From: Geobacter sp. AOG2
GTDB lineage: Bacteria; Desulfobacterota; Desulfuromonadia; Geobacterales; Pseudopelobacteraceae
Direction of reading: 5' to 3'
Assembly (NCBI RefSeq): GCF_019972295.1
Contig: NZ_BLJA01000001.1
Coordinates: 3,441,574-3,505,573 of the forward strand
Length of the DNA stretch: 64,000 nucleotides
The position numbers and the translations under genes are program-made. Every line of letters begins with the position of its first letter. Within the stretch, counting starts at the first letter, position 1. The notes below the pieces were generated by a model. The model made no database searches. It was not told the DNA's origin and saw only the letters and a program-made list of their open reading frames with translations. Shown here piece by piece: positions 25,814 to 34,490 of the stretch.

Positions 25814-27217
25814 TCACATCTTCATATCGTCCATCTTCAGCGAATCCTTCTTTGCCGGTGCCGGGGCCGGTGTCGTTGGCGCCGGTTTCTTGTCGTCCAT
25901 CTTCATGCCGGGCATGGCTTCCGAGCCGCCGCCATTTCCCTTGAGCTGCGACTCCGAGTCGATCAGGTAGGCACCGGAGACCGCCACCTTGTCCCCCGGT
26001 TTGAGGCCGGAGATGACCTGCACCCGGTCGTCGGTGCGCTGGCCCAACTGCACGTCCCGCGGTTCGAACATGCCGGGAGAGGTCTCGACCCAGGCCACCT
26101 GACGCTTACCCGTATCCATCACCGCCGTGACCGGCACGACGATGGCCTTGCCCAACCCCACCTTGATCGACGCCCGCACGAACATGTCGGGTTTGAGCTT
26201 CATGCCGGGGTTGGCCATCTCCACCCGGGCCTTGACCGTCCTGGTCTTGGGATCGAGGAAGGGATAGATGAAGGCGATCCTGCCGCTGAAGGGCTTGCCG
26301 GGGAAGGACTGGGACTGGATCTCCACCCTCTGCCCGATCTTTATGTTGGGGAATTCGTTCTCGTAGACCTCGACCTCGACCCATACCCTGGAGAGGTCGG
26401 CGATATTGAACAACACGTCGCCGGTATTGACGTACTGCCCCTGCTGGACCATCTTGTCGATGACCACCCCCGACAGGGGCGTGTAGATCGGCAGGCGGAT
26501 GTTGGGCTTGCCGGCCCTTTCCAGTTCCGCTATCTGGCTCTCCTTGACCCCGTACAGCATCAGGCGCTGCTTGGCCGACTGCACCAGTCCCTCGCCGTTC
26601 TGGGAGATGGCGGGGATCGGCGAGTTCTTCAACTGGCCGCGGCTCTTCACCGCCAGCAGGTATTCCTGCTGGGACGACAGGAGATCGGGAGAATAGACTT
26701 CGGCCACCGGCCTGTTTTTGCCGACGTAGGCGCCGACCTCGCTGACGTTGAGCTTGTCGATGCGTCCGGCGATCCAGGCCGTTACCTTGGCCTGGCGCGT
26801 CTGGTCGTACTGCACGATGCCCACGGCGTTGATCTCCTTGTTCATATCTTCCAGCCTCACCTCCATCGTGGCCACGTTGGCCATCACCCGCTGGGTCGGC
26901 GAAATGGAGACATTGCCGAGCATCGCGGCCTGCTTCTTCTCCGCCGCGGTCTGGGTGGTGGCGGCCTGGGCGTCGTTGATCTTCTTGATCAACTCCATGC
27001 CGCAAATCGGGCAAACCCCCGGCTTGTCCTTGATGATGAAGGGGTGCATGGGGCAGGTGTACAGCGGTTTGGCGCTCATCTCCTGTTTGGCCGTGCCGTC
27101 GCTTTTGGTCCAGCCGTTCACCTTGTTCAGCTTGCCGCTTTTGTACAGCCAGCTGGCGACGACGATGGCAAGTACCAGAAGGGTCAGGGGGAGGGTAATC
27201 TTCTTGTTCAGGGCCAT
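25814..27217 (-). CDS. cusB: CusB-type membrane fusion protein
   Basis: 467 aa periplasmic adaptor. An N-terminal TM anchor (about 10-25) is followed by the heavy-metal-binding motif YTCPMHPFI...CPICGMELI (about 53-78), typical of CusB and related pumps. A barrel-sandwich domain, a coiled coil and an MFP beta barrel follow. The last 40 residues are Met/Asp/Lys-rich (MPGMKMDD, KMDDMKM), another likely Cu/Ag site. It links CusA to CusC and transfers metal to the pump. It lies 74 nt behind cusC. Confidence 0.92.
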   Translation of the reverse strand: MALNKKITLPLTLLVLAIVVASWLYKSGKLNKVNGWTKSDGTAKQEMSAKPLYTCPMHPFIIKDKPGVCPICGMELIKKINDAQAATTQTAAEKKQAAMLGNVSISPTQRVMANVATMEVRLEDMNKEINAVGIVQYDQTRQAKVTAWIAGRIDKLNVSEVGAYVGKNRPVAEVYSPDLLSSQQEYLLAVKSRGQLKNSPIPAISQNGEGLVQSAKQRLMLYGVKESQIAELERAGKPNIRLPIYTPLSGVVIDKMVQQGQYVNTGDVLFNIADLSRVWVEVEVYENEFPNIKIGQRVEIQSQSFPGKPFSGRIAFIYPFLDPKTRTVKARVEMANPGMKLKPDMFVRASIKVGLGKAIVVPVTAVMDTGKRQVAWVETSPGMFEPRDVQLGQRTDDRVQVISGLKPGDKVAVSGAYLIDSESQLKGNGGGSEAMPGMKMDDKKPAPTTPAPAPAKKDSLKMDDMKM

Positions 27218-27291
27218 TTTTTGTCTCCGTAGGGCTAACGTTCGTGTCTGCCCGGTAATAGGCGCCTATAAGAGGCGCCCCGCCATGATAG

Positions 27292-28572
27292 CTATTTGTT
27301 CGACAACTCCACGCCGACCATCGCCTCGAGCTGCGCCATCCGTATCTGGTACTCGGCCAGTGATTCGTAATAGTCCCGCTCGTAATTGAACAAGGTGGTC
27401 CGGCTGTCCAGCAGGGTCAGAAAATCCACCTTGCCGACCTTGTAGCCGATGATCGCCGATTCCAGGGACTGGTCCGCCTGGGGGATGATGCCGCTCTTGT
27501 AGAGGTTCGCCAGTTTGCGGCGCTTGTCGAGTTTTGCGATCAGGTCGGAGATGCCGGCATCGATGCTGTTTTTAAGGCTGTTCAAGTCCTGGCCGGCCAT
27601 GTTGGTTGCGGAATTCGCTTCCGCCACCATGGCGTGGCGCCGCTCCCGCCGCAGCGGCAGGTTGAAGGTGACGCCGAGGCTGTACATATCGGCCCCGTCG
27701 CTGCCCATGGCCGGATCGCGCTGCATGTATTCCATGGAGACGTTGAAATCGGGATACGACTCCTTTCGGGCCAGCTTGCGTCCCGCTTCTCCCTTGTCGA
27801 TGAGCGCCTTCAGGCTCTTGATCATGGGGCGGTTGTCATTGGCCGTCTTCCGCAACGACTCGGCCGAAAGGGTCACCGGCCTGATCTCGAAGTCGGGGAT
27901 TTTGCCCACCGGGGTTTCCGCCGGACGCGCGAGCAGGGCGTTGAGGGCCGCCTCAAGGCTCGTGCGCTGTTGTTCCAGGGAGATCCTCATGTCCAGTAGT
28001 TTGGAACGCTCGACCTGGGACTTGAAAACGTCCTGCTGCGTACCCTGGCCGACGGAGTACCTGGTTTCGGCAATGGTAATGAAATCGTCGAGTATGTGGA
28101 TATTTTTGTCCACAATCTCCAGGGACTTGTCGGTGAAGTAGATCTCATACCAGGTCTCCTTCACCATGCGGGCCAGTTCCAGTTTCCGTTCCTCAACCTG
28201 CCAGCGGTACGACTCGGCATCCTTCTGCGCCATCTCTTCCTTCAGTCCCCGCTTGCCCCAGAACGGAATCTGCTGGGAAAGCCCGATCACCTTGCCGGTC
28301 ATGGCCTCCTTGCTGAAATTGAGGGGGTCGTTCACCACGCCGTTCTGGATCTTGAGCATCAGCATTGGGTCGTCCAGGGAACCTGCCTGGGCGATGCGGT
28401 TTTTGAACATCGTCCAGCGTGCTTCGGAGGACTTCAGGTCGGGGTTGTTCGCCAGGGCGGTGTTCACCAGTTCAGGGAGATTTTCCGCCGGTTTGGTCTC
28501 CCCGGCGCGGCTGAAGCCCGCCGGAAGCATGGCGGTGGCGAGCAGGGCAAGAAGGGCGATGCGGGTTTTCAT
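27292..28572 (-). CDS. cusC: CusC-type outer membrane efflux protein (TolC family)
   Basis: 426 aa. A signal peptide (about 1-22) is followed by two TolC/OEP repeats, with long helices such as LPELVNTALANNPDLKSSEA and a second repeat from about 215. It forms the outer-membrane channel of the CusCBA pump. I chose ATG 28572 after AGGCTCCTT. It is the first gene of the operon, whose promoter (28614-28630) and upstream palindrome (28700-28728) resemble a sigma-54 unit. Confidence 0.9.
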   Translation of the reverse strand: MKTRIALLALLATAMLPAGFSRAGETKPAENLPELVNTALANNPDLKSSEARWTMFKNRIAQAGSLDDPMLMLKIQNGVVNDPLNFSKEAMTGKVIGLSQQIPFWGKRGLKEEMAQKDAESYRWQVEERKLELARMVKETWYEIYFTDKSLEIVDKNIHILDDFITIAETRYSVGQGTQQDVFKSQVERSKLLDMRISLEQQRTSLEAALNALLARPAETPVGKIPDFEIRPVTLSAESLRKTANDNRPMIKSLKALIDKGEAGRKLARKESYPDFNVSMEYMQRDPAMGSDGADMYSLGVTFNLPLRRERRHAMVAEANSATNMAGQDLNSLKNSIDAGISDLIAKLDKRRKLANLYKSGIIPQADQSLESAIIGYKVGKVDFLTLLDSRTTLFNYERDYYESLAEYQIRMAQLEAMVGVELSNK

Positions 28573-28613
28573 AAGGAGCCTCGGTGTTTGTTTCGTGGTC
28601 ATGCTTCAATCTG

Positions 28614-28630
28614 TTTCAAGGGGTATGCCA
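28614..28630 (-). promoter_or_regulatory. Candidate sigma-54 promoter of cusCBA
   Basis: On the minus strand it reads TGGCAT-ACCCC-TTGAAA, against a -24/-12 consensus of TGGCAC-N5-TTGC. The -24 GG is present; -12 has GA in place of GC. The same 17-nt layout, including AAAC after the -12, occurs before the HMA gene at 32407-32423. Confidence 0.6.
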
Positions 28631-28697
28631 AAGATGCAATATACCGATTATACAGCGGTTGTTTGCGATGTACAGCGAGTGAGGCGGTTAAAGGTTG

Positions 28698-28732
28698 TGG
28701 AATATCCTACAGGGGTGGGAGTATATTCTCCA
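28698..28732 (-). promoter_or_regulatory. Candidate enhancer palindrome upstream of cusC
   Basis: GAATAT and ATATTC flank a 17-nt spacer that starts CC and contains CAGGGGTGGG. Its centre is about 84 nt above the promoter, the usual range for NtrC-type activators. A close match is at 32504-32531. Confidence 0.6.
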
Positions 28733-28760
28733 GCGACAGCAGAGGGTAGGGCGTAAAACA

Positions 28761-28902
28761 ATCCGCCACAGAGACACGGAGACGCGGAGGTTCACAGAGA
28801 AAGGCAAAAGCGAGAGAGAAAGAAAAATCCTTTGATTTCACCCCAAAAGGTATTGGTTTTCTCTCTGCTTTTCCTCTGTGTCTCCGTGTCTCTGTGGCGG
28901 AT
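28761..28902. repeat. Long intergenic hairpin repeat, copy D
   Basis: Left arm ATCCGCCACAGAGACACGGA and right arm GTGTCTCTGTGGCGGAT are inverted. It lies between the end of the NtrC-type regulator gene and the cus promoter region, and may end or insulate the regulator transcript. Confidence 0.87.
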
Positions 28903-28920
28903 GTTTCAGTTTTTCCAGGG

Positions 28921-30285
28921 CTATTTTTCCGGCGGGATGATGCCGTATTTCTCCATGCGGTAGATGAGGGTATGGCGCGGGATGCGCAGAAAACGGGCCG
29001 CGGCGGTCTGATTCCAGTGGTTGCGCTCCAGGGCCGCCACCACCACCTCGTGCTCCAACTGTTCAAGGGAATAGCCATCGGGGGGGAGGTTGATCACCGC
29101 CGCTGCCCCGGATGGCGCGCCGTTCCCGAAGCGGATCTTGTCCGGCAGGTCCTCGTGCGTGATGGTATCCCCGTTGCGCATGATCAGGAGGCGTTCCACC
29201 GTGTTCTCCAGTTCCCGTACGTTGCCGGGCCAGCCGTAGTTCACCAGCGTATCCAGTGCCGGGCGGTCGAAGCCGACCTGGGGGCTGCCGTGCTTGGCGC
29301 AGAAATAGCGGAGCAGGAGCGGTATGTCGTCCGGCCGTTCCCGCAGGGGGGGGAGGTGGATCGGGATAACCGAAAGCCGGTAGTACAGGTCTTCCCGGAA
29401 GGTGCCCTCGCCCAGCGCTTTTTCCATGTCCAGGTTGGTGGCGGCCACCAGGCGCACGTCCAGCTTGTGGGCCGTGGTCCCTCCCACCGGCTCCACGACC
29501 TTCTCCTGCAAGGCCCGGAGCAGCTTGGGCTGCAATTCCAGGGGCAACTCCCCAACCTCGTCCAGGAACAGGGTGCCCCCCTCGGCCAGTTGGAACCTGC
29601 CGGTCTTGTCCTTCACCGCCCCGGTGAAGGACCCCTTGACGTGGCCGAACAGCTCGCTCTCCAGAAGGTCGCGGGGGATGGCGGCACAGTTGATGGCGAC
29701 GAAAGGCGCATCCCTGCGTCCGCTGTGGGCGTGGATCGAGCGGGCCACCAACTCCTTGCCGGTGCCCGATTCGCCGGTGATCAGCACCGCCGCCTCGCTG
29801 TCGGCCACCTTGCGGACGATGTCGAAGACCCGCTCCATCTGCCGCGAGGCACCCACGATGGTGCGGAAGTCGGAACGGTCGGCAAGTTGGTTCTTCAGGC
29901 GCTTGTTCTCGGCGGCCAGGCCGGTGAATTGCAGGGCCTTGCCCACGGTCAGCCGGAGTTCGTCCCGGTTGAACGGCTTGGTGATGTAGTCGTAGGCCCC
30001 CAGTTTCATGGCCTCCACCGCGATATCCACGGTGCCGAAGGCGGTGATGATCATCACCAGGGTCTCGGGCGACCGCTCCTTGACGGCCTTCAACACCTGG
30101 AGCCCGTCCATGCCGGGCATCTTCATGTCGGTGATGACCAGGGCGGGCGCTTCCTCCCCGAACAGCCGCAACCCCTCCTCGCCGCTGGCCGCGGCAACTA
30201 TCTGGTAGCCGGCCTCCTGGAGGTTGTATTCCAGCACCCGCCGGAGCGAGGTGTCGTCGTCGATGATGAGGATTTTGGGTTTCAT
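28921..30285 (-). CDS. NtrC-type sigma-54 response regulator, probable activator of the metal efflux genes
   Basis: 454 aa. A receiver domain (1-120; acceptor Asp in VITDMKMPG) is followed by an AAA+ domain (Walker A GESGTGKE, sigma-54 loop GSFTGA with Ser in place of the usual Ala, Walker [11 protein letters not shown]) and a Fis-type HTH at the end ([24 protein letters not shown]). It activates sigma-54 RNA polymerase when phosphorylated. The kinase gene lies just upstream on the same strand and the cus operon just downstream, an arrangement like ZraSR. ATG 30285 overlaps the stop of a 21-codon frame and has a weak ribosome binding site. Confidence 0.9.
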   Translation of the reverse strand: MKPKILIIDDDTSLRRVLEYNLQEAGYQIVAAASGEEGLRLFGEEAPALVITDMKMPGMDGLQVLKAVKERSPETLVMIITAFGTVDIAVEAMKLGAYDYITKPFNRDELRLTVGKALQFTGLAAENKRLKNQLADRSDFRTIVGASRQMERVFDIVRKVADSEAAVLITGESGTGKELVARSIHAHSGRRDAPFVAINCAAIPRDLLESELFGHVKGSFTGAVKDKTGRFQLAEGGTLFLDEVGELPLELQPKLLRALQEKVVEPVGGTTAHKLDVRLVAATNLDMEKALGEGTFREDLYYRLSVIPIHLPPLRERPDDIPLLLRYFCAKHGSPQVGFDRPALDTLVNYGWPGNVRELENTVERLLIMRNGDTITHEDLPDKIRFGNGAPSGAAAVINLPPDGYSLEQLEHEVVVAALERNHWNQTAAARFLRIPRHTLIYRMEKYGIIPPEK

Positions 30286-30347
30286 GGTTGGGGCATCCCG
30301 GTTTCGAGAATTCGTGCGCATACCAGATTGTTAAATACGGCCCTCAT
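30282..30347 (-). pseudogene. 21-codon frame, possible remnant of a PIN toxin gene
   Basis: ATG 30347 overlaps the stop of the antitoxin-like gene (ATGA), and its own TGA overlaps the ATG of the NtrC-type gene. It encodes MRAVFNNLVCARILETGMPQ plus one Pro. The MRAVF start resembles the first strand of PIN-domain toxins (M-[RK]-AVFDTN), but the active-site Asp is absent and the frame ends at 21 residues. It could be a decayed toxin or a coupling leader peptide. Confidence 0.35.
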
Positions 30348-30583
30348 CGTCCAACTCGGTATGACTCGACCTCTTCTGCAATCGTCTCGTCCGTGATGGC
30401 CTGCGCTTGTGGGAGGGCTTGGGTTGCGCGAAAGAGTGCCCGCAACTCTTCACTCCGTGTGGCTTGGTCGTCGTTTTCGGCGATCATCACAACCTCCACC
30501 CGCTGACCGGCCCGGAAAGGGAGGCCGTTGAGTTCAACTTTGGCAGGATCCTTGATGGTTACGTATTGTTTGTAGGCTAGCAT
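30344..30583 (-). CDS. Small antitoxin-like protein, no intact toxin beside it
   Basis: 79 aa: an N-terminal strand-rich part (QYVTIKDPAKVELNGLPFRAGQRVEVVMIAE) and a C-terminal helical part ending in AITDETIAEEVESYRVGR. This resembles, from memory, small antitoxins that precede PIN-domain toxins in cyanobacteria and others. Here a 21-codon frame follows instead of a toxin. It sits between the kinase and regulator genes of the metal two-component system, all on one strand. A cellular role is not established. Confidence 0.6.
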   Translation of the reverse strand: MLAYKQYVTIKDPAKVELNGLPFRAGQRVEVVMIAENDDQATRSEELRALFRATQALPQAQAITDETIAEEVESYRVGR

Positions 30584-30644
30584 TCCAACCTCCCGTTACT
30601 CTGTCTATCCACTATTTTACGCAGTCCATCATTGAATGCAACCT

Positions 30645-31733
30645 CTACATCGCCGGCAGCCTGACAATAACCGTCGTCCCTTTACCAACCTCGCTCTCCA
30701 TCTCCAGCATGCCGCCATGGGCCTCGATGATCTTTTTCGTTATGGCCAGGCCCAGACCGGTGCCGTCCGGCTTGGTGGTGAAGAACGGCTCGAAGACTCG
30801 GGCCAGGGCACTGGCCGCTATCCCCGGACCGCTGTCGCTGAAGCGGATCTCGTACAGGGAGTCCGTCTTTTGGGTGGCGATGGTAATGGTGCCCCCCTCC
30901 GGCGTGGCCTGCAGGGCGTTGATGACGATATTCAGGAAGGCCTGGCGCAGCTTTTCGCCGTCGGCGTTGACGAAGATATCGGCGGCGGGCGGCTCCAGGG
31001 TGAGCTTGATCTTGCGGGCTCTGGCATCGTTGGCGGCGAGGGTGGCGATGGTCTCCAGCTCTTCCCGCAGGGAACAGTGCCGCATCTCCGCCGGTTGGGG
31101 GCGGGCCATGCGCAGGAATTCCTCCACCACCCGGTTCAGCCGCTCGGTCTCCTTGATCTGGATCTCGATGAACTCGTGCTTGGGGTCGCCGGGCCGGTAG
31201 TCGTCCCGCAGGATCTCGGCCGTGCCGCGGATGGAGCCCAGGGGGTTCCTGATCTCGTGAGCCAGCACCGCCGCCATCTCCCCCATGGTGGAGAGCCGCT
31301 CCGCCCGGCGCAACTGCTCCTCGACGGTCATGATCCGCTGCGACTGGGCTTGCAGCTTGTTGTAGGATTCCTCCAGCCCTCGGGCGGTCCGCTGGAGTTC
31401 CAGGCTTCGGGTGCGCTCCCGCTGCGCCAGGAGCCCCGTGACGCCTCCCACCACATTATACATGACGATCTCCAGGTACTTCTCCATCTCCAGGGTCAGA
31501 CCGCCGCCCCACTGGAAGAGGATGTGAGGCGCGTACACCAGACTGACCGTCAGGGAACAGAGCAAGCCGCCCCGGAAACCGAACCAGAGCGCGGCCAGGA
31601 TGATCGGCAGGTAGTAGAACCGCTGAAAGATGTCGTGCAGATAGTGGAGGTGCAGCGGGGTCAGGTAGTGGAGCAGGCTGATGCCAAGGATGGAGAGGCC
31701 CAAAAGGCCGATGCGCAGGATGGTTGATTTCAT
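30645..31733 (-). CDS. Membrane sensor histidine kinase paired with the NtrC-type regulator
   Basis: 362 aa. The first 105 residues contain about four TM helices (ILRIGLLGLSILGISLL, YYLPIILAALWFG, GLLCSLTVSLVYAP and one more) with almost no periplasmic loop. A coiled stretch follows, then HisKA with the phospho-acceptor in LAHEIRNPLGSIRG and an HATPase domain (NIVINALQA, DSGPGI, GTGLGLAI). This is the AtoS/NtrB-like kinase group. Unlike ZraS it lacks a large periplasmic sensor, so it may sense metal within the membrane; that is inference. Confidence 0.88.
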   Translation of the reverse strand: MKSTILRIGLLGLSILGISLLHYLTPLHLHYLHDIFQRFYYLPIILAALWFGFRGGLLCSLTVSLVYAPHILFQWGGGLTLEMEKYLEIVMYNVVGGVTGLLAQRERTRSLELQRTARGLEESYNKLQAQSQRIMTVEEQLRRAERLSTMGEMAAVLAHEIRNPLGSIRGTAEILRDDYRPGDPKHEFIEIQIKETERLNRVVEEFLRMARPQPAEMRHCSLREELETIATLAANDARARKIKLTLEPPAADIFVNADGEKLRQAFLNIVINALQATPEGGTITIATQKTDSLYEIRFSDSGPGIAASALARVFEPFFTTKPDGTGLGLAITKKIIEAHGGMLEMESEVGKGTTVIVRLPAM

Positions 31734-31930
31734 GGGTACCTATATAGCGCAACCTTGGGGAAAATTAAACCGGAATCCGTTTCTCGCGGAGTCCGCGGAG
31801 ATACGGGGAAAATCGGAAGGAGTTTTGGTTTACCCGCAACCTGCCTTGCGCGGTTTTTCGATGTCCTTCTCGCTGCCGCGACAGAGTTGGTAAACTCGGA
31901 TATGAGAGCCTGTCGACGCAGACAGTGCAT

Positions 31931-32347
31931 CTATTCGGGTTTCGTACCCGATTCGCACCAGATGCAACCGCCTGACCGGGCTGCGCCAGCCGTGCCGAAA
32001 TCCTTGCCGGTCATCTGCCGGTATCGATCCGGCGTCACCACCTGCTGCACGGTGCTGTCGAATCCGGCCTTTTTAACATTCTCCGCCAATATCTCCGGTT
32101 TGACCGCTTTGGTGTCGTACCCGACGATGACCCGCCCGCCGTCCAGGTCCACCTGGGTCGAGGCAACCCCCCGGACACCCTGCAACACTTCACAGATCTT
32201 GTCTGCGCAGCTTCCGCAGGTCATGCCCGCCGTCTTCAGGACGGCCACCGAGTCGGCGGTTGCCCCGGTCCTGACACGTACCGCCAGGGCCGCAAGGAAC
32301 AGTATGGCGGTCAAGATGAGGGTCGTATTTATGATGCTGTTTTTCAT
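31931..32347 (-). CDS. Membrane-anchored heavy-metal-associated (HMA) domain protein
   Basis: 138 aa. An N-terminal TM segment or signal (about 8-24) is followed by an HMA domain with GMTCGSCADKI (CxxC metal site, about 41-51) and the usual ferredoxin-like fold (VDLDGGRVIVGYD). The C-terminal tail adds SGGCIWCESG, another CxxC. It probably carries Cu(I)/Ag(I) or Hg(II) in the periplasm, like MerP or CopZ-type chaperones. It has a sigma-54-like promoter at 32407-32423 and shares a palindrome with the cus operon. Confidence 0.85.
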   Translation of the reverse strand: MKNSIINTTLILTAILFLAALAVRVRTGATADSVAVLKTAGMTCGSCADKICEVLQGVRGVASTQVDLDGGRVIVGYDTKAVKPEILAENVKKAGFDSTVQQVVTPDRYRQMTGKDFGTAGAARSGGCIWCESGTKPE

Positions 32348-32406
32348 ATTCGCTCCATCCGGAAGTATGCGGCTATTTCACCGGTCGCCCCACGGTATTT
32401 TGCCGG

Positions 32407-32423
32407 TTTCAAAGAGCATGCCA
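32407..32423 (-). promoter_or_regulatory. Candidate sigma-54 promoter of the HMA gene
   Basis: On the minus strand it reads TGGCAT-GCTCT-TTGAAA followed by C, the same layout as the cusC promoter. It lies 60 nt above the HMA start. Confidence 0.6.
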
Positions 32424-32498
32424 GTGGCGTTGCGTCGTTTAACATGCTTGAATTATTTGTAAATAGTGCAATGGCTGCCGGTGGAATGTATTTTGCGT

Positions 32499-32536
32499 AT
32501 GAAGAATATCCGTCAGAGGTGTGGAATATTCTTCAT
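32499..32536. promoter_or_regulatory. Candidate enhancer palindrome between HMA and Cys-rich genes
   Basis: ATGAAGAATAT and ATATTCTTCAT form an 11-bp inverted repeat with a 16-nt spacer (CC at its start, CAGAGGTGTGG within). It matches the cusC upstream element. The centre is about 94 nt above the HMA promoter, one helical turn more than at cusC. The rest of the 277-bp gap 32348-32624 holds the HMA promoter and a weak sigma-70-like TTGACA at 32585. Confidence 0.62.
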
Positions 32537-32624
32537 CTGGGGATGTGCATCAACAAGGCCTGCTGTACCGCCGACGATTAATCGTTGACAGGAGCGCCTG
32601 AATTCTATACGAAGTGAACCAGTC

Positions 32625-32972
32625 ATGCGTCACCCTGTCTATTATCCATTCGCCATCATCGTGATGGCCCTGTATCTGCTCTTGCCGGCCCGGGCTCTGG
32701 CCCACTGCGACGCCCCTGAGCCCTGCGCTGCCGGGACGCTGGTCGTGCAGGTCGCCGACGATGCACCGTGCGGTTCGTGCCCCTGTTCGGGCGCGCCGCA
32801 CGGCGATTGCTGCGAAAGCGCCTGTTGTTGCCCCTGTCACGCCCCTTTTGGCCAGCGCGTCACCATCACCTATTCACCCATGGTCACGTTCCAAAGCAGC
32901 CCTGAAATCCTCGAGGAACTACCCCAGGTCTATCTTCCCATCTTCGTACCTCCGCAGAACCATACCGCCTGA
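32625..32972 (+). CDS. Small cysteine-rich exported protein
   Basis: 115 aa, family not recognised. A signal peptide (1-26, core AIIVMALYLLLPA, end ALA) precedes a Cys cluster: HCDAPEPC, APCGSCPCSG, then DCCESACCCPCH. The C-terminal 40 residues have no cysteine. It is divergent from the HMA gene and shares the GAATAT palindrome region, so a metal-binding role is plausible. An alternative is an extracytoplasmic Fe-S or disulfide protein. No strong ribosome binding site; AAGTGA lies upstream of ATG 32625. Confidence 0.62.
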   Translation: MRHPVYYPFAIIVMALYLLLPARALAHCDAPEPCAAGTLVVQVADDAPCGSCPCSGAPHGDCCESACCCPCHAPFGQRVTITYSPMVTFQSSPEILEELPQVYLPIFVPPQNHTA

Positions 32973-33110
32973 TCCGGCCATCCATCGGGATGCTGCACCC
33001 CGCTTCCGCATTCCATCCCGTGCAGCTATCGCTTACATCACGAAATTCCTCCGTTGCGTTCACCTTGTGGCGTCCGCGGCAGAGGATATACAATAAAGGA
33101 GTATGTCAAC

Positions 33111-34490
33111 GTGACAACCAATCAGCGTGGTTTTCTGAACTCACTATGGAATTTTTTCTGTTCCCTGACGCTTACCATGTTCCTGCTCATCACCCTGGCG
33201 ATCACCTCGATCATCGGGACGATCGTCCCTCAGGGCCCGCCGCCCCAGGAGTATCTGCAGCAGATAAGCCCCTTTAAATTCAAGCTGTACCAGGCACTGG
33301 GCTTCTTCGACATGTATCATTCCTGGTGGTTCATCCTGCTGCTCTACCTGCTGACGGTCAATCTGGTCGCCTGTTCCATCAAGCGCCTGCCCCACATCTG
33401 GAAGATCATCACCCGGCCGGTGACGATACTGGACAACGGGCTGGAGAGGTCGCTTGCCAACGTGGTCTCCTTCAAGGCTCACGGCGCCCCGGAGAAACTT
33501 CAGGAGCAGGTGGCGGCCTTTCTTGCGGCCGAGTTCGCCGCGCCGGTGGCGACGGAGCGTGACGGCGCCCGGCACCTGTTCGCCCAGAAAACCCCCTGGT
33601 GCCGCCTTTCGGTCTACTTCGTCCATCTGAGCGTCATCGTCATCTTTATCGGCGCCATCGTGGGCTCGTTCTTCGGCTATAAGGGCTTCGTCAATATCAT
33701 GGAGGGCGACAGCATCTCCAAGGTGACGACCCGCTCGGGCAAGGATATCCCCCTCGGCTTCTCGGTGCGTTGCGAGAAGTTCAGCGTCTCCCTGTACGAC
33801 AGCGGCGCACCCAAGGAGTTCAAGAGCGTCCTGACCGTGCTGGAGAACGGCAAGCCGGTGCCGGGTTACGAGCACAAGTCGGTCATCGTCAACGATCCGC
33901 TGACCTACAAGGGGATCACCTTTTACCAGTCCAGTTACGGTAATGCCGGAGAATGCCGTTTTCTGGTCACCGACCTGGACGGCAAGAACGCCGTCCCGGT
34001 GACGGTGCCCGCCGACGGCTCGGTGACCTTGCCAGACGGCAGCAGCATGCATGTGCTTGAGACCACCCCGGACATCGCCCCCTATTCCCCCGGCCTCTCC
34101 GGCCCGGCGGCTCACCTGGAGATTCACACCTCCGATGGCCGTTCGGAGCGGGTGGTCGTCTACGCCAATCACCCCGAGTTGAACCTCGCCCATGCCAAGG
34201 AGCACGGCAAGGGTCCGGTCTTCTACTTCAAGGGCGAAGAAAAACGGATGTACACCGGCCTGCAGGTGGCGAAGGACCCGGGTGTCGGGATTGTCTGGCT
34301 CGGCTGCCTGCTCATGGTGGTAGGCATCTTTGCCGCATTCTTCCTGTCCCACCGCCGCGTCTGGGTGCGGATTCAGCAGGGGACCGTCACCATGGGCGGC
34401 AACGCCAGCAAGAACCAGGCGGCCTTCCAGCAGGTCTTCGAACAACTGGCCCAAAAACTCAAAACGGAATGCTCGGGGGAGAAAAGATAA
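33111..34490 (+). CDS. resB: Cytochrome c biogenesis protein ResB (Ccs1)
   Basis: 459 aa. Three N-terminal TM helices ([43 protein letters not shown] and one at about 180-205), a large extracytoplasmic domain and a last TM (about 400-425) give the ResB topology. With CcsB it moves haem across the membrane and ligates it to CxxCH of apocytochromes c (system II). I chose GTG 33111 after AAAGGAG; longer frames upstream have no site. It overlaps ccsB (TAATG). Confidence 0.9.
   Translation: MTTNQRGFLNSLWNFFCSLTLTMFLLITLAITSIIGTIVPQGPPPQEYLQQISPFKFKLYQALGFFDMYHSWWFILLLYLLTVNLVACSIKRLPHIWKIITRPVTILDNGLERSLANVVSFKAHGAPEKLQEQVAAFLAAEFAAPVATERDGARHLFAQKTPWCRLSVYFVHLSVIVIFIGAIVGSFFGYKGFVNIMEGDSISKVTTRSGKDIPLGFSVRCEKFSVSLYDSGAPKEFKSVLTVLENGKPVPGYEHKSVIVNDPLTYKGITFYQSSYGNAGECRFLVTDLDGKNAVPVTVPADGSVTLPDGSSMHVLETTPDIAPYSPGLSGPAAHLEIHTSDGRSERVVVYANHPELNLAHAKEHGKGPVFYFKGEEKRMYTGLQVAKDPGVGIVWLGCLLMVVGIFAAFFLSHRRVWVRIQQGTVTMGGNASKNQAAFQQVFEQLAQKLKTECSGEKR

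Noticed and set aside
31779-31815. Sixth copy of the CCACAGAGACACGGAG hairpin
   Set aside because: Only a partial resemblance (CGCGGAGTCCGCGGAG) without the inverted partner arm.
32537-32624. Second sigma-54 promoter, facing the Cys-rich gene
   Set aside because: No TGGCAT-N5-TTG pattern was found on the plus strand here; only a weak TTGACA with a 15-nt spacer to TATAC.
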